NCBI RefSeq assembly: GCF_002086635.1
Contig: NZ_MVHD01000005.1
Location: 62,001 to 126,000 of the forward strand
Length of the DNA: 64,000 nt
Origin: Mycobacterium alsense
GTDB taxonomy: Bacteria; Actinomycetota; Actinomycetes; Mycobacteriales; Mycobacteriaceae
Direction: 5' to 3'
Shown: positions 43,619 to 53,351 of the stretch, piece by piece
Layout: the number at the start of each line of letters is the position of its first letter
Numbering within the stretch: position 1 is the stretch's first letter
Notes under the pieces: model-generated
What the model saw: the letters and a program-made list of their open reading frames with translations, nothing else
What the model was told of the DNA's origin: nothing
The model's database searches: none
Made by a program: the position numbers and the translations under genes

Positions 43619-43983
43619 TGGAGCTGCCGGGAATCGAACCCGGGTCCTACGGCATTCCCTCAAGGCTTCTCCGTGCGCAGTTCGCTATGCCTCTACTCGG
43701 ATCTCCCGGTCACGCGAACCAGCCGGGATGACGATCCCAGTCGCTGTGTATGTCCCGATGAGCCCCGCGACCGGACTCACCGGTGGATCCCTCTAGCTGA
43801 CGCCAGGCTCCGGGTCGAGGGCGTTCCCGGGCTGACGGACTAGCTGTCGCTTAGGCAGCGAGAGCGTAGTCGCGCTGATGTGAATCGGCGCTTATATGGT
43901 TGCAACGACGCTTACGGTGGTCTCTTGCCTGCACCGGCACGCTTCCCTTGATTCGATGCGCGAAGTCGAAACCGTTCAGCCCC
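43619..43983 (-). ncRNA. ssrA: tmRNA
   Basis: A 365-base tmRNA on the minus strand. The 5' end GGGGCTGAACGGTTTCGACT pairs through GGGGCTG with CAGCTCC at the 3' end, and the T arm GGGTTCGATTCCC is present. The tag reading frame (complement of 43854-43889) encodes ADSHQRDYALAA, then TAA at 43851-43853. tmRNA with SmpB frees stalled ribosomes and tags the broken peptide for degradation. The terminal CCA is not encoded. smpB lies about 3 kb away on the same strand. Confidence 0.97.
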
Positions 43984-44077
43984 TAGTCTTCGAGCATCCC
44001 GCCGACCTTCGGCAGGACAATCAATGGTACCCGGCTATCAACACGCGGCAACGCGATTAACTTCCCACCAGGCCGAA

Positions 44078-44107
44078 TACCCCCCGGTCAGACGACTCCA
44101 GGGGGTA
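44078..44107 (-). terminator. Hairpin after the ferritin-like gene
   Basis: TACCCCC (44078-44084) and GGGGGTA (44101-44107) form a perfect seven-pair stem with a 16-base loop. It begins about 37 bases downstream of the ferritin-like stop. No T run follows, as is common for mycobacterial terminators. Confidence 0.5.
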
Positions 44108-44143
44108 CTCGGTTGCCGATAACGGCGCTGGTTGGCTCGTTCG

Positions 44144-45106
44144 TTACTTGATGCCGACGACGTCCTGCGCGATCGCGGCGACGCGGGTCTGCGCGGCGGA
44201 GACGATGCGCTGCCGGTTCTTGTGCGCCTCCTCATAGGCGATGATGGCGTGCACGTCGCCGGGCTCCTTGAGGTCCTTGATCGCCGCCACCGCGTCGTTG
44301 ACGTTCAGGTCGTCGTAGTTGCGGATGGGCAGCTCGCTGGCGTCGAGCACGCCGGCGGCCTCCCGGCCCGAGTGCAACACGTCGGCGGCGCCGTCGGCCC
44401 CCTCCGAGCGGGTGACGCGTTCGGCGGCCTTCAGGGCGGCGCTCTGCGACGCGGAGAATGCCTTCGCCGCGACGTCACCGGCGTTGCCGCCCCGCTTGAC
44501 CAGGTCATTGAACGCCGGGCCGGTGGACCGCACGGCGTCTACCGCCCTGTCGAGCCCGCGGGCCGACCAGGCGACGGGCAGGTTGACCAGCTTCACCGCG
44601 GTGCCGGCCACGGCCTGCAGCGGCGTACGACGAAGGGCGGCCGGCCCGCCGAGCGCGTCCTCGGCCAGCACGGTGGTCAGCCAGTCCACGGTGGCCGAGT
44701 GCGCGGTGATCAGGCGTTCGGCGAGGTTGACGATGTCCTGGCGCTTGGCGGCCACGGCGAGCGCCTTGGTGTAACGCGCGCGGTCCAGCAGCTGGTCCTC
44801 GAGCGCGAGGTCACCCAGCAGCGCCTCGTCGAACGGCTCGGCCTGCTCGGTGAGCGCCTTGACGGCCGCGGCGGCCCGTCCCAGGAAGGGGCCGATCACG
44901 TCGGGGTAGCCGCCGAGGTCGCGGATCGCGGCCTGGATGGCCTCGGCCCGCTCGCGGCCGTTGCCGGCGTTCTGCTTGAGTTCGCGGCGCACCGCCTCGG
45001 TGCGCGCCTGGGCGACGCGGGTTTCCGCGATCTGGATTTCGGTGTTGGTCAGGTCGAGCAGGGTGCGCAGCTGCGCGAGCAGCCGCGTCGTGTCTGGTGC
45101 AGTCAT
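44144..45106 (-). CDS. Ferritin-like helical protein
   Basis: A 320-residue all-helical protein with no signal or membrane segment. The first 150 residues resemble ferritin-like four-helix proteins of mycobacteria ('LRTLLDLTNTEIQIAETRVA', 'LGDLALEDQLLDRARYTKAL'). The rest is a hydrophilic, alanine-rich helix region ending 'AIIAYEEAHKNRQRIVSAAQ'. Iron ligands are not clearly preserved, so it may be a structural or lipid-related protein. Function unknown. A hairpin lies downstream, before ssrA. Confidence 0.65.
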   Translation of the reverse strand: MTAPDTTRLLAQLRTLLDLTNTEIQIAETRVAQARTEAVRRELKQNAGNGRERAEAIQAAIRDLGGYPDVIGPFLGRAAAAVKALTEQAEPFDEALLGDLALEDQLLDRARYTKALAVAAKRQDIVNLAERLITAHSATVDWLTTVLAEDALGGPAALRRTPLQAVAGTAVKLVNLPVAWSARGLDRAVDAVRSTGPAFNDLVKRGGNAGDVAAKAFSASQSAALKAAERVTRSEGADGAADVLHSGREAAGVLDASELPIRNYDDLNVNDAVAAIKDLKEPGDVHAIIAYEEAHKNRQRIVSAAQTRVAAIAQDVVGIK

Positions 45107-45261
45107 GCTGGCCTCCTGGCGTTGACGATCAGGTGTCGGCGCGAGGTGCGCGCTTCACGTCAACTACCCAATCTGGGTGCCGGCTCAATCATCCGCCGCG
45201 GGGCTGTGACATATGTCGCCCGTCGAGCGGGCGCCGCGGTCGTAAACCGCCAAAGATGGCG

Positions 45262-46107
45262 TCAGATCACGAAATTCAAGTGCTCGATGACCTGGTTGGC
45301 CACCTCTTTGTCGCCATCGAGCTCGATGTCCCGGGCGCGCGCGGGGCTCATCGGACGCCCGCCGGAAAGCCGACTGAACTGCAGCCCGTCCATGCGGATC
45401 GTCGCCGTCGGCCGGCGGTCACCGAAGTCGTCGACCACCCGGGCGCGGCCGTCCACGTCGACGCGGATGCTGCGGCCGACGGGCCCGGTCAGATCGAACA
45501 GGATGCGCGAGCCGTCGGGCGCCTTGGCGCGCTTGCCCACGACGTACCCCATGGTGGCCGCGATTTCGTCGAGGGACAGCTCCGACGCGGGACCGCGCAG
45601 CGCGTCGTCGGACGACGGCCGCGCCACCGCGTCACGGATGTCCTGCTCGTGCATCCAGCAGTCGAAGACCCGTACCCGCATGAACCGCCCGTAGCTCTCG
45701 GGTCCGACGGGCGTCGGCGTCACGGCGTTCCAGTCCCCGTCGGACATGCCCGCCAGGGCGGCGCGGCGATCGGCGGTCACCGCGCGGAACCGTTCGAGCA
45801 CGGCGGCGCCCGGCTCCCCGCTGAGATGGCGCACCCAGCACTCGTTCATGGCGCCGATGTCGTTGCGCACGTGGTCGAGCGCCGAGACGTCGATGTCGGG
45901 CTGAGGAGCGGCGACGCCGGCCAGGAACGACTCCGTCCCGATCATGTGCGACACCAGGGCCTTCACGTCCCACCCGGGCAGCGGGCTCGCCGAGAGCCAC
46001 TCGCCCTCGGGCAGCCCGTCGAGCAGCGCGGCGATGGAGTCCCACACCGCGAAGAGACCGGCCAGAACCTCAGACTTCTCCAGCAGGGTGACGGGGCGAT
46101 CGGCCAT
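45262..46107 (-). CDS. Mycothiol-dependent maleylpyruvate isomerase family protein (MDMPI/DinB)
   Basis: A 281-residue protein. The N-terminal DinB-like four-helix domain carries the metal-binding histidines of the family in 'ALVSHMIGTESFLAG' and 'CWMHEQDIRDAV', and the C-terminal part is the MDMPI_C domain ('LFDLTGPVGRSIRVDVDGRA', 'TIRMDGLQFSRLSGGR'). The family uses mycothiol to isomerise or detoxify small molecules. The substrate is unknown. It follows the EamA gene on the same strand, 32 bases downstream. Confidence 0.85.
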   Translation of the reverse strand: MADRPVTLLEKSEVLAGLFAVWDSIAALLDGLPEGEWLSASPLPGWDVKALVSHMIGTESFLAGVAAPQPDIDVSALDHVRNDIGAMNECWVRHLSGEPGAAVLERFRAVTADRRAALAGMSDGDWNAVTPTPVGPESYGRFMRVRVFDCWMHEQDIRDAVARPSSDDALRGPASELSLDEIAATMGYVVGKRAKAPDGSRILFDLTGPVGRSIRVDVDGRARVVDDFGDRRPTATIRMDGLQFSRLSGGRPMSPARARDIELDGDKEVANQVIEHLNFVI

Positions 46108-46139
46108 GGTCGGATCCTAGGCTGCCGACCGTGCGGTCG

Positions 46140-46928
46140 TCAGGTCGCGGCGATCATCGCCACCGAACCCATGGCCATCACCATGCCGACCCCCTGCCAG
46201 CGGCTCACCCGCTCGCGCAGCACCACCATGGCCAGCACGACCGTGGCCGCCGGATACAGCGAGATCAGGATGCTGGCCAGGGACAGCAGCCACGTATGCA
46301 GCGCCAGCAGCATGGTCACGTTGGCGCAGATGTCCAGCACGGCCACGCCCACGGCCAGCTTCAGCGGCTTGCCGTGCGGTAGCCGCATGTTCTTGCTGAG
46401 CGCGGCCATGCCGCACACCACCAGGGTCCCGGACAACCGGGCGAACACCAGTGGCCAGAGCTTGCACGCGTGCGGCGCCTGATGCAGGAACACCAGGTTC
46501 AGGCCCATGGCCGACCCGGCCACCACCGTCAGCCACGCCACCTTGGGCGTGAACCGGTACGGCGTGGTGCCCTCGGCGGTGGCCTCGCGGCTGACCAGCG
46601 TGACCGCGACCAGGGCGAGCACGACGCCCACCGACGCCGCCTGGCCGGGGCGCTCCCCCAGGGCGACCCCGACGGCGACGGGCACGGCGGCGTTGAGCAC
46701 GGCCGCCAGCGGTGAGACCACGGAGATGGGCCCGGCGCCCAGCGCCGCGAAGAACGCCCACATTCCGAACGCCATGCCGACGCCGTACAGGCCGCCCCAG
46801 AAGACCGCGCTGGGCGTGATCGGCCCACCCACGACGATCGCCAACGCGCCGAGCAAGACTGCCTCGATCGGGTAGGCCACGAGCATCACTCGCAGCGCGG
46901 GCACCCGTCGAGCGGCTACACCGCCCAC
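46140..46928 (-). CDS. EamA/DMT family transporter (start uncertain)
   Basis: A membrane protein of at least 262 residues with nine or ten helices in two EamA repeats ('VFWGGLYGVGMAFGMWAFFA', 'VAVLDICANVTMLLALHTWL'). The GTG at 46928 cuts off the first helix: in-frame codons just upstream encode AAYAQLSAVTYGVSDFVGG, the usual start of this family, back to the smpB stop at 46982. No ATG, GTG or TTG serves that part, so translation may begin at CTG or ATT near 46982. The family exports metabolites or drugs; the substrate is unknown. Confidence 0.82.
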   Translation of the reverse strand: MGGVAARRVPALRVMLVAYPIEAVLLGALAIVVGGPITPSAVFWGGLYGVGMAFGMWAFFAALGAGPISVVSPLAAVLNAAVPVAVGVALGERPGQAASVGVVLALVAVTLVSREATAEGTTPYRFTPKVAWLTVVAGSAMGLNLVFLHQAPHACKLWPLVFARLSGTLVVCGMAALSKNMRLPHGKPLKLAVGVAVLDICANVTMLLALHTWLLSLASILISLYPAATVVLAMVVLRERVSRWQGVGMVMAMGSVAMIAAT

Positions 46929-46981
46929 AAAATCGCTGACACCGTACGTAACGGCGGACAGCTGGGCGTAAGCGGCCCCAA

Positions 46982-47491
46982 TCAGTTCATGCCCTTGGCT
47001 CGGCGCCCGAGTTCACGGTGCACTTCGCGCTGGGCATCCCGGCGAGCCACGTCCTGGCGTTTGTCATAGGCCCGCTTGCCGCGCGCAAGCGCGAGCTCGA
47101 CCTTGACCTTTCCTTCGGAGAAATACAGAGACAATGGCACGAGGGCGAGGTTACCATCTCGTATCTTGCCGACCAGCCTGTCGATTTGTCGCCTGTGTAA
47201 CAACAACTTTCGATTGCGGCGTGGGTCATGGTTGGTCCAGCTACCGTGCTGGTACTCCGGAATGTGCAGGTTGCGCAACCATACTTCGCCGTCGTCGACG
47301 GTTGCGAACGCGTCGGCCAGCGACGCGTGTCCCTCGCGCAGGCTTTTGACTTCGGTTCCCTGTAAGGCGACGCCTGCCTCGAATACTTCGAGAATCGAAT
47401 AGTTATGCCGCGCTTTGCGATTGGTGGCGACAATTTGTTTGCTGCCACGCTTGCCGACCGTCGCCTTGGCCCTGCCCGAGTCGTTGGGCAC
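46982..47491 (-). CDS. smpB: SsrA-binding protein SmpB
   Basis: A 169-residue tmRNA partner. 'KQIVATNRKARHNYSILEVF' and 'EAGVALQGTEVKSLREGHAS' start the oligonucleotide-binding barrel, and the tail 'RGKRAYDKRQDVARRDAQRE' is the helix that enters the ribosomal mRNA channel. With tmRNA it rescues stalled ribosomes. GTG 47491 lies three bases after the ftsX stop. In other mycobacteria it likewise follows ftsEX. Confidence 0.96.
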   Translation of the reverse strand: MPNDSGRAKATVGKRGSKQIVATNRKARHNYSILEVFEAGVALQGTEVKSLREGHASLADAFATVDDGEVWLRNLHIPEYQHGSWTNHDPRRNRKLLLHRRQIDRLVGKIRDGNLALVPLSLYFSEGKVKVELALARGKRAYDKRQDVARRDAQREVHRELGRRAKGMN

Positions 47492-47493
47492 AG

Positions 47494-48390
47494 CTACCGC
47501 CGTACGTACAGGCGCAACGTCACGTAAGCGGTCACCGCTGCCATCGACACGCCGACAGCCAGCAGAATCGGTGCCACGATGTACAGGATGTCGGCCCAGT
47601 CGATCTGGGCTATCAGATGGGCGTGATAGAACTGGTCCAAAACGTCGTCCAAAAACGTTGCCCGCACGAGGATTAGGCCGGCGACCGCGATGATCACACC
47701 AACGGTCGCGGCAAGCACCGCCTCGAGGAGGAACGGCAGCTGGGTATACCAGCGACTTGCCCCGACCAGACGCATGATCCCAATCTCCGTCCGCCGTGTA
47801 TACGCCGCGACCTGGACCATGTTGGCAATCAACAGGATCGCACCGACGGCCTGCACCAGGGCAACGGCGAATGCGACATTGCTCAAGCCGTCCAGGACCG
47901 CAAACAGCCGGTCGATCAGATTCTTCTGATTCATCACATCGCGAACACCCGGTTGGCCTCGCATGGCCGCGTCGAACTCCGTGTTCTGCTCGGGATTGTC
48001 CAGCCTGACGACAAACGAGGCCGGAAACGAGTCCTTGCCCGCGAGGTCCTTGAACTCCGGGAATTTGCGGATGGCATCGTTGTATGCGTCCTCGCGGTTG
48101 AGGAACCGCACCGATTTGACGTCGCCACGAGCCTCGATCGTGTCGCGCAGCGTCTTGCATGCTTTGGTGTCGCACGTCGCATCGTTGGCGGATATGTCGT
48201 CGGTCAAGAAAACTTGCGACTCCACGCGGTCGAGGTAGATGCTCCGGGAGTGGTCCGCCAACAGCACGACCAACAGCCCACCGCCGAGGAGGCCGAGCGA
48301 GATAGCGGTCGTCAGGATCATCGCGGCCGTCATGGTGACGTTGCGACGAAGGCCGGTCAGGACCTCGTTGAACAGGAAGCCGAAGCGCAC
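47494..48390 (-). CDS. ftsX: Cell division ABC transporter permease FtsX
   Basis: A 298-residue FtsX protein with four membrane helices (one near residue 25, three after residue 165) and a large extracytoplasmic loop with two cysteines ('[13 protein letters not shown]'). The loop recruits and activates the peptidoglycan hydrolase RipC in M. tuberculosis. '[20 protein letters not shown]' is the cytoplasmic coupling segment touching FtsE. The GTG start follows the ftsE TAA without a gap. Confidence 0.95.
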   Translation of the reverse strand: MRFGFLFNEVLTGLRRNVTMTAAMILTTAISLGLLGGGLLVVLLADHSRSIYLDRVESQVFLTDDISANDATCDTKACKTLRDTIEARGDVKSVRFLNREDAYNDAIRKFPEFKDLAGKDSFPASFVVRLDNPEQNTEFDAAMRGQPGVRDVMNQKNLIDRLFAVLDGLSNVAFAVALVQAVGAILLIANMVQVAAYTRRTEIGIMRLVGASRWYTQLPFLLEAVLAATVGVIIAVAGLILVRATFLDDVLDQFYHAHLIAQIDWADILYIVAPILLAVGVSMAAVTAYVTLRLYVRR

Positions 48391-49080
48391 TTAGCGATCC
48401 ATTCCGTAGACGCCGCGCTGCTCGTCGCGAACCAACCGGCCCAGCGACAGCTCGACGACCCGCTGCCGCATCGAATCGACGATGTGATGGTCGTGCGTCG
48501 CCATCAGCACCGTGGTGCCGGTGCGGTTGATCCGCTCCAACAAATCCATGATGTCCTTACTGGTGTCGGGGTCGAGGTTGCCGGTGGGCTCGTCGGCCAG
48601 CAGCACCAATGGCCGGTTGACGTACGCGCGGGCGATCGCGACGCGTTGCTGCTCGCCGCCGGACAGCTCGTGCGGCAGGCGGTTGGCCTTGCCGGACAGG
48701 CCGACGGTGTCGAGCACCTCGGGCACCACTCGGTTGATCGCGTCGCGGCGCCGGCCGATGACCTCCAGCGCGAAAGCGACGTTTTCATAGACCGTCTTCT
48801 GCTGCAGCAGCCGGAAGTCCTGGAAGACGCAGCCGAGCACCTGGCGCAGCTTGGGGATGTGCCGTCCGGGCAGCTTGTTGACGTGAAACTTCGACACCCG
48901 GATGTCGCCGGTGTTGGGCGTCTCCTCGGCCAGCAGCAGGCGCATGAAGGTCGACTTGCCCGAGCCCGAAGGTCCGATCAAAAAGACGAATTCACCCTTG
49001 TCGATTTTGACGTTGATGTCGTCCAGCGCCGGCCGAGCCGACGCCTTGTACTTCTTGCTGACGTTGTCCAGGGTGATCAT
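48391..49080 (-). CDS. ftsE: Cell division ATP-binding protein FtsE
   Basis: A 229-residue ABC ATPase. Walker A is GPSGSGKST, the Q-loop is in 'VFQDFRLL', the signature is LSGGEQQR, Walker B is '[13 protein letters not shown]' and the H-loop His is in 'MATHDHH'. It couples ATP use to FtsX and septal peptidoglycan hydrolysis. I chose ATG 49080 to give the family start MITLD; GTG 49083 directly before it is also possible. Confidence 0.96.
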   Translation of the reverse strand: MITLDNVSKKYKASARPALDDINVKIDKGEFVFLIGPSGSGKSTFMRLLLAEETPNTGDIRVSKFHVNKLPGRHIPKLRQVLGCVFQDFRLLQQKTVYENVAFALEVIGRRRDAINRVVPEVLDTVGLSGKANRLPHELSGGEQQRVAIARAYVNRPLVLLADEPTGNLDPDTSKDIMDLLERINRTGTTVLMATHDHHIVDSMRQRVVELSLGRLVRDEQRGVYGMDR

Positions 49081-49123
49081 CACGGCACGCCAGTGTAGCG
49101 GTGAATTTCGCTGGTAAGCGAAG

Positions 49124-49603
49124 TCAGCTTGCCGGGGGCTGCGAACTCGGCGCCGGACCGGGCCCCGGCTGCGGTAGCTGCGGCGGTGGGGTCGGCGTGG
49201 GCGTCGGGCTGGTGCTCGGCGGGCAGAACGGCGGCGGCAGCAGGCACGGCGGGGGCGGCACCACGAAGGGCGGCGTGGTGGTCGTGGTGACGGGCGGCGG
49301 CGTGGTGGGCGGCACCGTGGCGGTGGGGGTCGGCGTGACCGTGACCGTGGCCGGAGGCCGCTGCAACCGGCTGCGCGGGACCCAGGTGTAGTTCGGGTCG
49401 GGCACGAAGCCCGGCGGCACCACCTGCGGCGCCGGCGGCTTGGGCGCCGCCTCCGGCCGATAGGTGTCGTAGAGCCACCACACCGCCAAAAACGCGATGA
49501 TCAGCACCAGGGTCGACGTGCGCATGCGCCCACCGAACAGGTGGCTCCAACCTCGTCGCCTGTCGTCGCTGCGCTTCTCGAGGATGTTCAGTGTGAATTT
49601 CAC
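49124..49603 (-). CDS. Proline-rich membrane protein (Rv3103c-like)
   Basis: A 159-residue protein: 30 cytoplasmic residues, one membrane helix ('[20 protein letters not shown]'), then an extracytoplasmic Pro/Thr-rich region to the end, with two cysteines ([11 protein letters not shown]). Such tails often span the cell wall or bind partners. It overlaps the mscS stop by four bases and precedes ftsE in the prfB-ftsEX-smpB block. Function unknown. Confidence 0.82.
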   Translation of the reverse strand: MKFTLNILEKRSDDRRRGWSHLFGGRMRTSTLVLIIAFLAVWWLYDTYRPEAAPKPPAPQVVPPGFVPDPNYTWVPRSRLQRPPATVTVTPTPTATVPPTTPPPVTTTTTPPFVVPPPPCLLPPPFCPPSTSPTPTPTPPPQLPQPGPGPAPSSQPPAS

Positions 49604-50592
49604 GACTGCCGCACCGTGCCGTCGGTCTTGTCGCCGGCTTTCTCGGCCGCCTCGTCGACCGGCAGCGCGGCGTCGTCGACGACGCCCACCCTCGCGTCGG
49701 CCGCGGTCATGATCCCGACGCGGGCCAGTGCCCGGATGACCAGCACGCGCAGCTGGCGGCCGACCTCGAACTGCTTACCGGGCAGCGTGCGGGCCACCAT
49801 GCGCAGGGTGACCGTGTCGACCTGGATGCTTTCCACGCCCATCACCGTGGGCGCGTCCAACAGCAACTCCCCGAGCACGGGGTTGTCCATGGCGCGTTCG
49901 CATTCCTGGTGCAAGACGTCGTTGACCTGGTTGAGGTCGGCGCTGGTCGACACGGGGATGTCCACCACCGCGCGGGCCCAGTCCTTGGACAGGTTGACCA
50001 CCTTGACGATCTGGCCGTTGGGGATGGTCAGCACCTCGCCGTCCGGTGAGCGCAGCCGGGTCACCCGCAACGTCACGTTCTCGACCGTGCCGCTGGCCTC
50101 CGTCGAGGCGACGATGGTCAGCGTCACCAAATCGCCGAATCCATACTGCTTCTCGACCAGGATGAAAAAGCCGGAGAGCAGGTCCTTGACCAACTGCTGG
50201 GCCCCGAAACCCAGGGCCGCGCCGACCACCGTGGCCGGCGCGATCAGGCCGCCCACCGAGAACCGCAGGATGTCGGCGATCTGGAGCATGACCCAGATCC
50301 CGATGATCACGATCGACACCCACGAGATCACCGACGCCACGGCCTGGCGATGTTTGGTGGCCTCCGAGCGCACCAGGGCGTCGCTTTCGGCGAAACCCAC
50401 GTCGAGTTGGCGGGTCACCTGCTCGGCGACCCAGTTGACGAAGCGCGCCGCCAGCACCGCCGCGATCAGCACCATGGCGATCCGCAGGCCGCGGGTGATG
50501 ATCCATTCACCGATCTGGCCGTGCCAGAAGTCCGCCCAGCGCTGCGCCGGTGACGCGGCGGCCGCGGCCATCGGATTCGTGTTAATCGTCAT
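49600..50592 (-). CDS. MscS-family mechanosensitive channel
   Basis: A 330-residue channel. Three membrane helices end with the pore helix '[20 protein letters not shown]', which has the small-residue Gly/Ala packing of MscS. The beta domain follows ('GDLVTLTIV', '[20 protein letters not shown]', '[10 protein letters not shown]') and then the cage domain. It opens on membrane tension to release solutes. ATG 50592 overlaps prfB by 11 bases; ATG 50571 is an alternative. It is encoded between prfB and the proline-rich protein. Confidence 0.9.
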   Translation of the reverse strand: MTINTNPMAAAAASPAQRWADFWHGQIGEWIITRGLRIAMVLIAAVLAARFVNWVAEQVTRQLDVGFAESDALVRSEATKHRQAVASVISWVSIVIIGIWVMLQIADILRFSVGGLIAPATVVGAALGFGAQQLVKDLLSGFFILVEKQYGFGDLVTLTIVASTEASGTVENVTLRVTRLRSPDGEVLTIPNGQIVKVVNLSKDWARAVVDIPVSTSADLNQVNDVLHQECERAMDNPVLGELLLDAPTVMGVESIQVDTVTLRMVARTLPGKQFEVGRQLRVLVIRALARVGIMTAADARVGVVDDAALPVDEAAEKAGDKTDGTVRQS

Positions 50593-51700
50593 CTTTTCGG
50601 TTGCGCCACCGGATCCCCGCTTCCAGGAACCCGTCGATGTCTCCGTCCAGAACGGCGGCCGGGTTGCCGACCTCGTACTCGGTTCGCAGATCCTTGACCA
50701 TCTGGTACGGGTGCAGCACGTAGGAGCGCATCTGGTTGCCCCAGGAGGTGCCGCCCTCCCCCTTCAACGCGTCCAGCTCCGCGCGCTCTTCTGATCGCTT
50801 GCGCTCCAACAACTTTGCCTGAAGAACGCGCATCGCCGAGATCTTGTTCTGCAGTTGCGACTTTTCGTTCTGACAAGTCACGACAATACCCGTGGGGATG
50901 TGGGTCAAACGCACCGCGGAATCGGTGGTGTTCACCGACTGGCCCCCGGGCCCGCTGGAACGATAGACATCGACCCGCACATCACCCTCGGGGATGTCGA
51001 TGTGATCGGTGGTCTCCACCACCGGGAGCACCTCGACTTCGGCGAACGACGTCTGACGCCGGCCCTGGTTGTCGAAGGGGCTGATCCGCACCAGCCGGTG
51101 GGTGCCCTGTTCGACGGACAGCGTGCCGTAGGCGAACGGCGCGTGCACCACGAAGGTGGCGCTCTTGATGCCAGCCTCCTCGGCGTAGGAGGTGTCGAAC
51201 ACCTCGACCGGATACTTGTGCTGCTCGGCCCAGCGGATGTACATCCGCATCAGCATCTCGGCCCAGTCGGCGGCGTCCACCCCGCCGGCGCCGGAACGGA
51301 TGGTGACCAGCGCCTCCCGCTCGTCGTACTCACCGGAGAGCAGCGTGCGCACCTCGAAGGCCTCGATATCGGCGCGCAACGCCTTGAGCTCGGTGTCGGC
51401 CTCGGCCAGCGCCTGGACCCCGCTGTCGCTCGTTCCTTCCTCGGCGGCGAGCTCGTAGAGCACCGGCAGGTCGTCGAGGCGCTGCCGCAGCTCCTCGATG
51501 CGGCGCAGCTCGCCCTGGGCGTGGGACAACTCGCTGGTCACCCGCTGGGCGCGGGACTGGTCGTCCCACAATTTCGGATCCGACGCCTCCTGCTCCAGCT
51601 TTTGGATGCGGGTGCGCAGACCGTCCACATCGAGCACCCGCTCCACCGTGGTCAGGGTGGAGTCGAGGGCAGCGATATCGGCTTGCCGGTCGGGTTCCAC
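50582..51700 (-). CDS. prfB: Peptide chain release factor 2
   Basis: A 372-residue RF2 that ends translation at UGA and UAA. The catalytic GGQ loop is '[20 protein letters not shown]', and the stop-reading tripeptide SPF is in '[15 protein letters not shown]', which marks RF2 rather than RF1. There is no programmed frameshift, unlike in E. coli. GTG 51700 gives the family start [13 protein letters not shown] 51745 is also open. It is divergent from fprA. Confidence 0.95.
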   Translation of the reverse strand: MEPDRQADIAALDSTLTTVERVLDVDGLRTRIQKLEQEASDPKLWDDQSRAQRVTSELSHAQGELRRIEELRQRLDDLPVLYELAAEEGTSDSGVQALAEADTELKALRADIEAFEVRTLLSGEYDEREALVTIRSGAGGVDAADWAEMLMRMYIRWAEQHKYPVEVFDTSYAEEAGIKSATFVVHAPFAYGTLSVEQGTHRLVRISPFDNQGRRQTSFAEVEVLPVVETTDHIDIPEGDVRVDVYRSSGPGGQSVNTTDSAVRLTHIPTGIVVTCQNEKSQLQNKISAMRVLQAKLLERKRSEERAELDALKGEGGTSWGNQMRSYVLHPYQMVKDLRTEYEVGNPAAVLDGDIDGFLEAGIRWRNRKDDD

Positions 51701-51833
51701 AGCCGCCCACGTTACCGGCAAGTTACCGTCGTCAGCGTTTAGCATCAGGAGACATCATGTGCACCGCGCGACTGCGGCCATCCTCTCCACAGCCCCTCGG
51801 GCCGCAGCCGGAGACGAACAGAAGGCATCACAT

Positions 51834-53213
51834 ATGCGCCCGCCCCACCGGTATCACATAGCGATCGTCGGCTCCGGGCCGTCCGGATTCTTCGCCGCGG
51901 CATCGTTGCTCAAGGCGGCCGACGCGTCGGAGGACATCGACGTGGCCGTCGACATGGTCGAGATGCTGCCGACACCGTGGGGCCTGGTGCGCTCCGGCGT
52001 CGCGCCCGACCACCCGAAGATCAAGTCGATCAGCAAGCAATTCGAAAAGACCGCCGAGGACCCGCGGTTCCGCTTCTTCGGCAACGTGGTGGTCGGCGAA
52101 CACATCGAGGCCCGCGAACTCGCCGAGCGCTACGACGCCGTCATCTACGCCGTCGGGGCGCAGTCGGACCGCTCGCTGAACATCCCGGGCGAGGACCTAC
52201 CGGGCAGCGTCGCGGCCGTCGACTTCGTGGGCTGGTACAACGCACATCCGCACTTCGAGCACTGCAGCCCCGACCTGTCTTGCACCCGGGCGGTGGTCGT
52301 CGGCAACGGCAACGTGGCGTTGGACGTCGCCCGCATCCTGGTGACCGACCCCGACGTGCTGGCGCGCACCGACATCGCCGACCACGCCCTGGAGTCGCTG
52401 CGCCCGTGCGGGGTCGACGAAGTGGTGATCATCGGCCGGCGCGGTCCGCTGCAGACGGCGTTCACGACGCTGGAGCTGCGCGAGCTGGCCGACCTCGAAG
52501 GGGTCGACGTGATCGTCGACCCCGCGCAGCTTAAGGGCATCACCGACGACGACGCGGCCGCGGCGGGCAAGACGACGAAGCAGAACTTCAAGGTGCTGCG
52601 CGACTACGCCCAGCGCGCCCCTCGGCCGGGCCATCGCCGAATTGTCTTCCGGTTTCAGACGTCTCCGATCGAGATCAAAGGCGATGGCAAGGTCGAGAGC
52701 ATCGTGCTCGGCCGCAACGAACTGGTCAGCGATGAAAGCGGCCGGGTGGCGGCCAAGGACACCGGCGAGCGCGAGGAGCTGCCGGCGCAATTGGTCGTGC
52801 GGTCGGTCGGCTACCGCGGCGTGCCCACCCCGGGATTGCCGTTCGACGACAAGAACGCGACCATCCCGAACACCGGCGGACGGGTAGAGGGCCGCCGCAA
52901 CGAATACGTCGTCGGGTGGATCAAGCGCGGGCCCACCGGCGTGATCGGCACCAATAAGAAGGACAGCCAGGACACCGTCGACACCCTGCTGGAAGACCTG
53001 GCCGGCTCCAAAGAGCGGGCCGACCGCGCGGACTTCCCCGCCGACCACGCCGACAAGCTGGCCGAGTGGCTGGCGTCGCGCCAGCCGAAGCTGGTCACCT
53101 CCGCCCACTGGCAGGCGATCGACCGCCACGAACGGGCGGCCGGTGAGCCGCACGGGCGTCCCCGCGTCAAGTTGCCGAACCTCGCCGAACTGCTGCGCAT
53201 CAGCCACGGCTGA
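51834..53213 (+). CDS. fprA: NADPH:adrenodoxin-type ferredoxin reductase FprA
   Basis: A 459-residue flavoenzyme. FAD-binding 'HIAIVGSGPSGFFAAASLLK' lies at the N-terminus and NADP-binding 'AVVVGNGNVALDVARILVTD' in the middle; 'TPWGLVRSGVAPDHP' and 'VVGWIKRGPTGVIGTNKKDS' are adrenodoxin reductase signatures. It passes electrons from NAD(P)H to ferredoxins that serve cytochromes P450 and Rieske oxygenases, so it could supply the oxygenase at 35461, which has no local reductase. ATG 51834 is the family start. Confidence 0.95.
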   Translation: MRPPHRYHIAIVGSGPSGFFAAASLLKAADASEDIDVAVDMVEMLPTPWGLVRSGVAPDHPKIKSISKQFEKTAEDPRFRFFGNVVVGEHIEARELAERYDAVIYAVGAQSDRSLNIPGEDLPGSVAAVDFVGWYNAHPHFEHCSPDLSCTRAVVVGNGNVALDVARILVTDPDVLARTDIADHALESLRPCGVDEVVIIGRRGPLQTAFTTLELRELADLEGVDVIVDPAQLKGITDDDAAAAGKTTKQNFKVLRDYAQRAPRPGHRRIVFRFQTSPIEIKGDGKVESIVLGRNELVSDESGRVAAKDTGEREELPAQLVVRSVGYRGVPTPGLPFDDKNATIPNTGGRVEGRRNEYVVGWIKRGPTGVIGTNKKDSQDTVDTLLEDLAGSKERADRADFPADHADKLAEWLASRQPKLVTSAHWQAIDRHERAAGEPHGRPRVKLPNLAELLRISHG

Positions 53214-53237
53214 ACCCGGAGCATTCGGTCCCCAGCC

Positions 53238-53257
53238 GGGGGGCCATTGGTCCTCAT
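53238..53257 (+). promoter_or_regulatory. DosR (DevR) box candidate upstream of norB
   Basis: The core GGGCCA-TT-GGTCCT (53241-53254) differs from the usp box only in the sixth base and fits the DosR consensus. It lies about 100 bases before the norB start, within the 138-base gap after fprA. DosR answers NO as well as hypoxia. Confidence 0.65.
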
Positions 53258-53351
53258 CCTTCGCGATCCTGCGCGGTAGTACTGTCGCGACCCCACCGAA
53301 CGCGGTTGGATGGCTATGGCATCGCCGTCGAATAGAGGGGAGTTCCGCCAC

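Noticed and set aside
51600..51745. Programmed frameshift in prfB
   Set aside because: The frame is continuous from the start to the end; the in-frame UGA found in E. coli prfB is absent.
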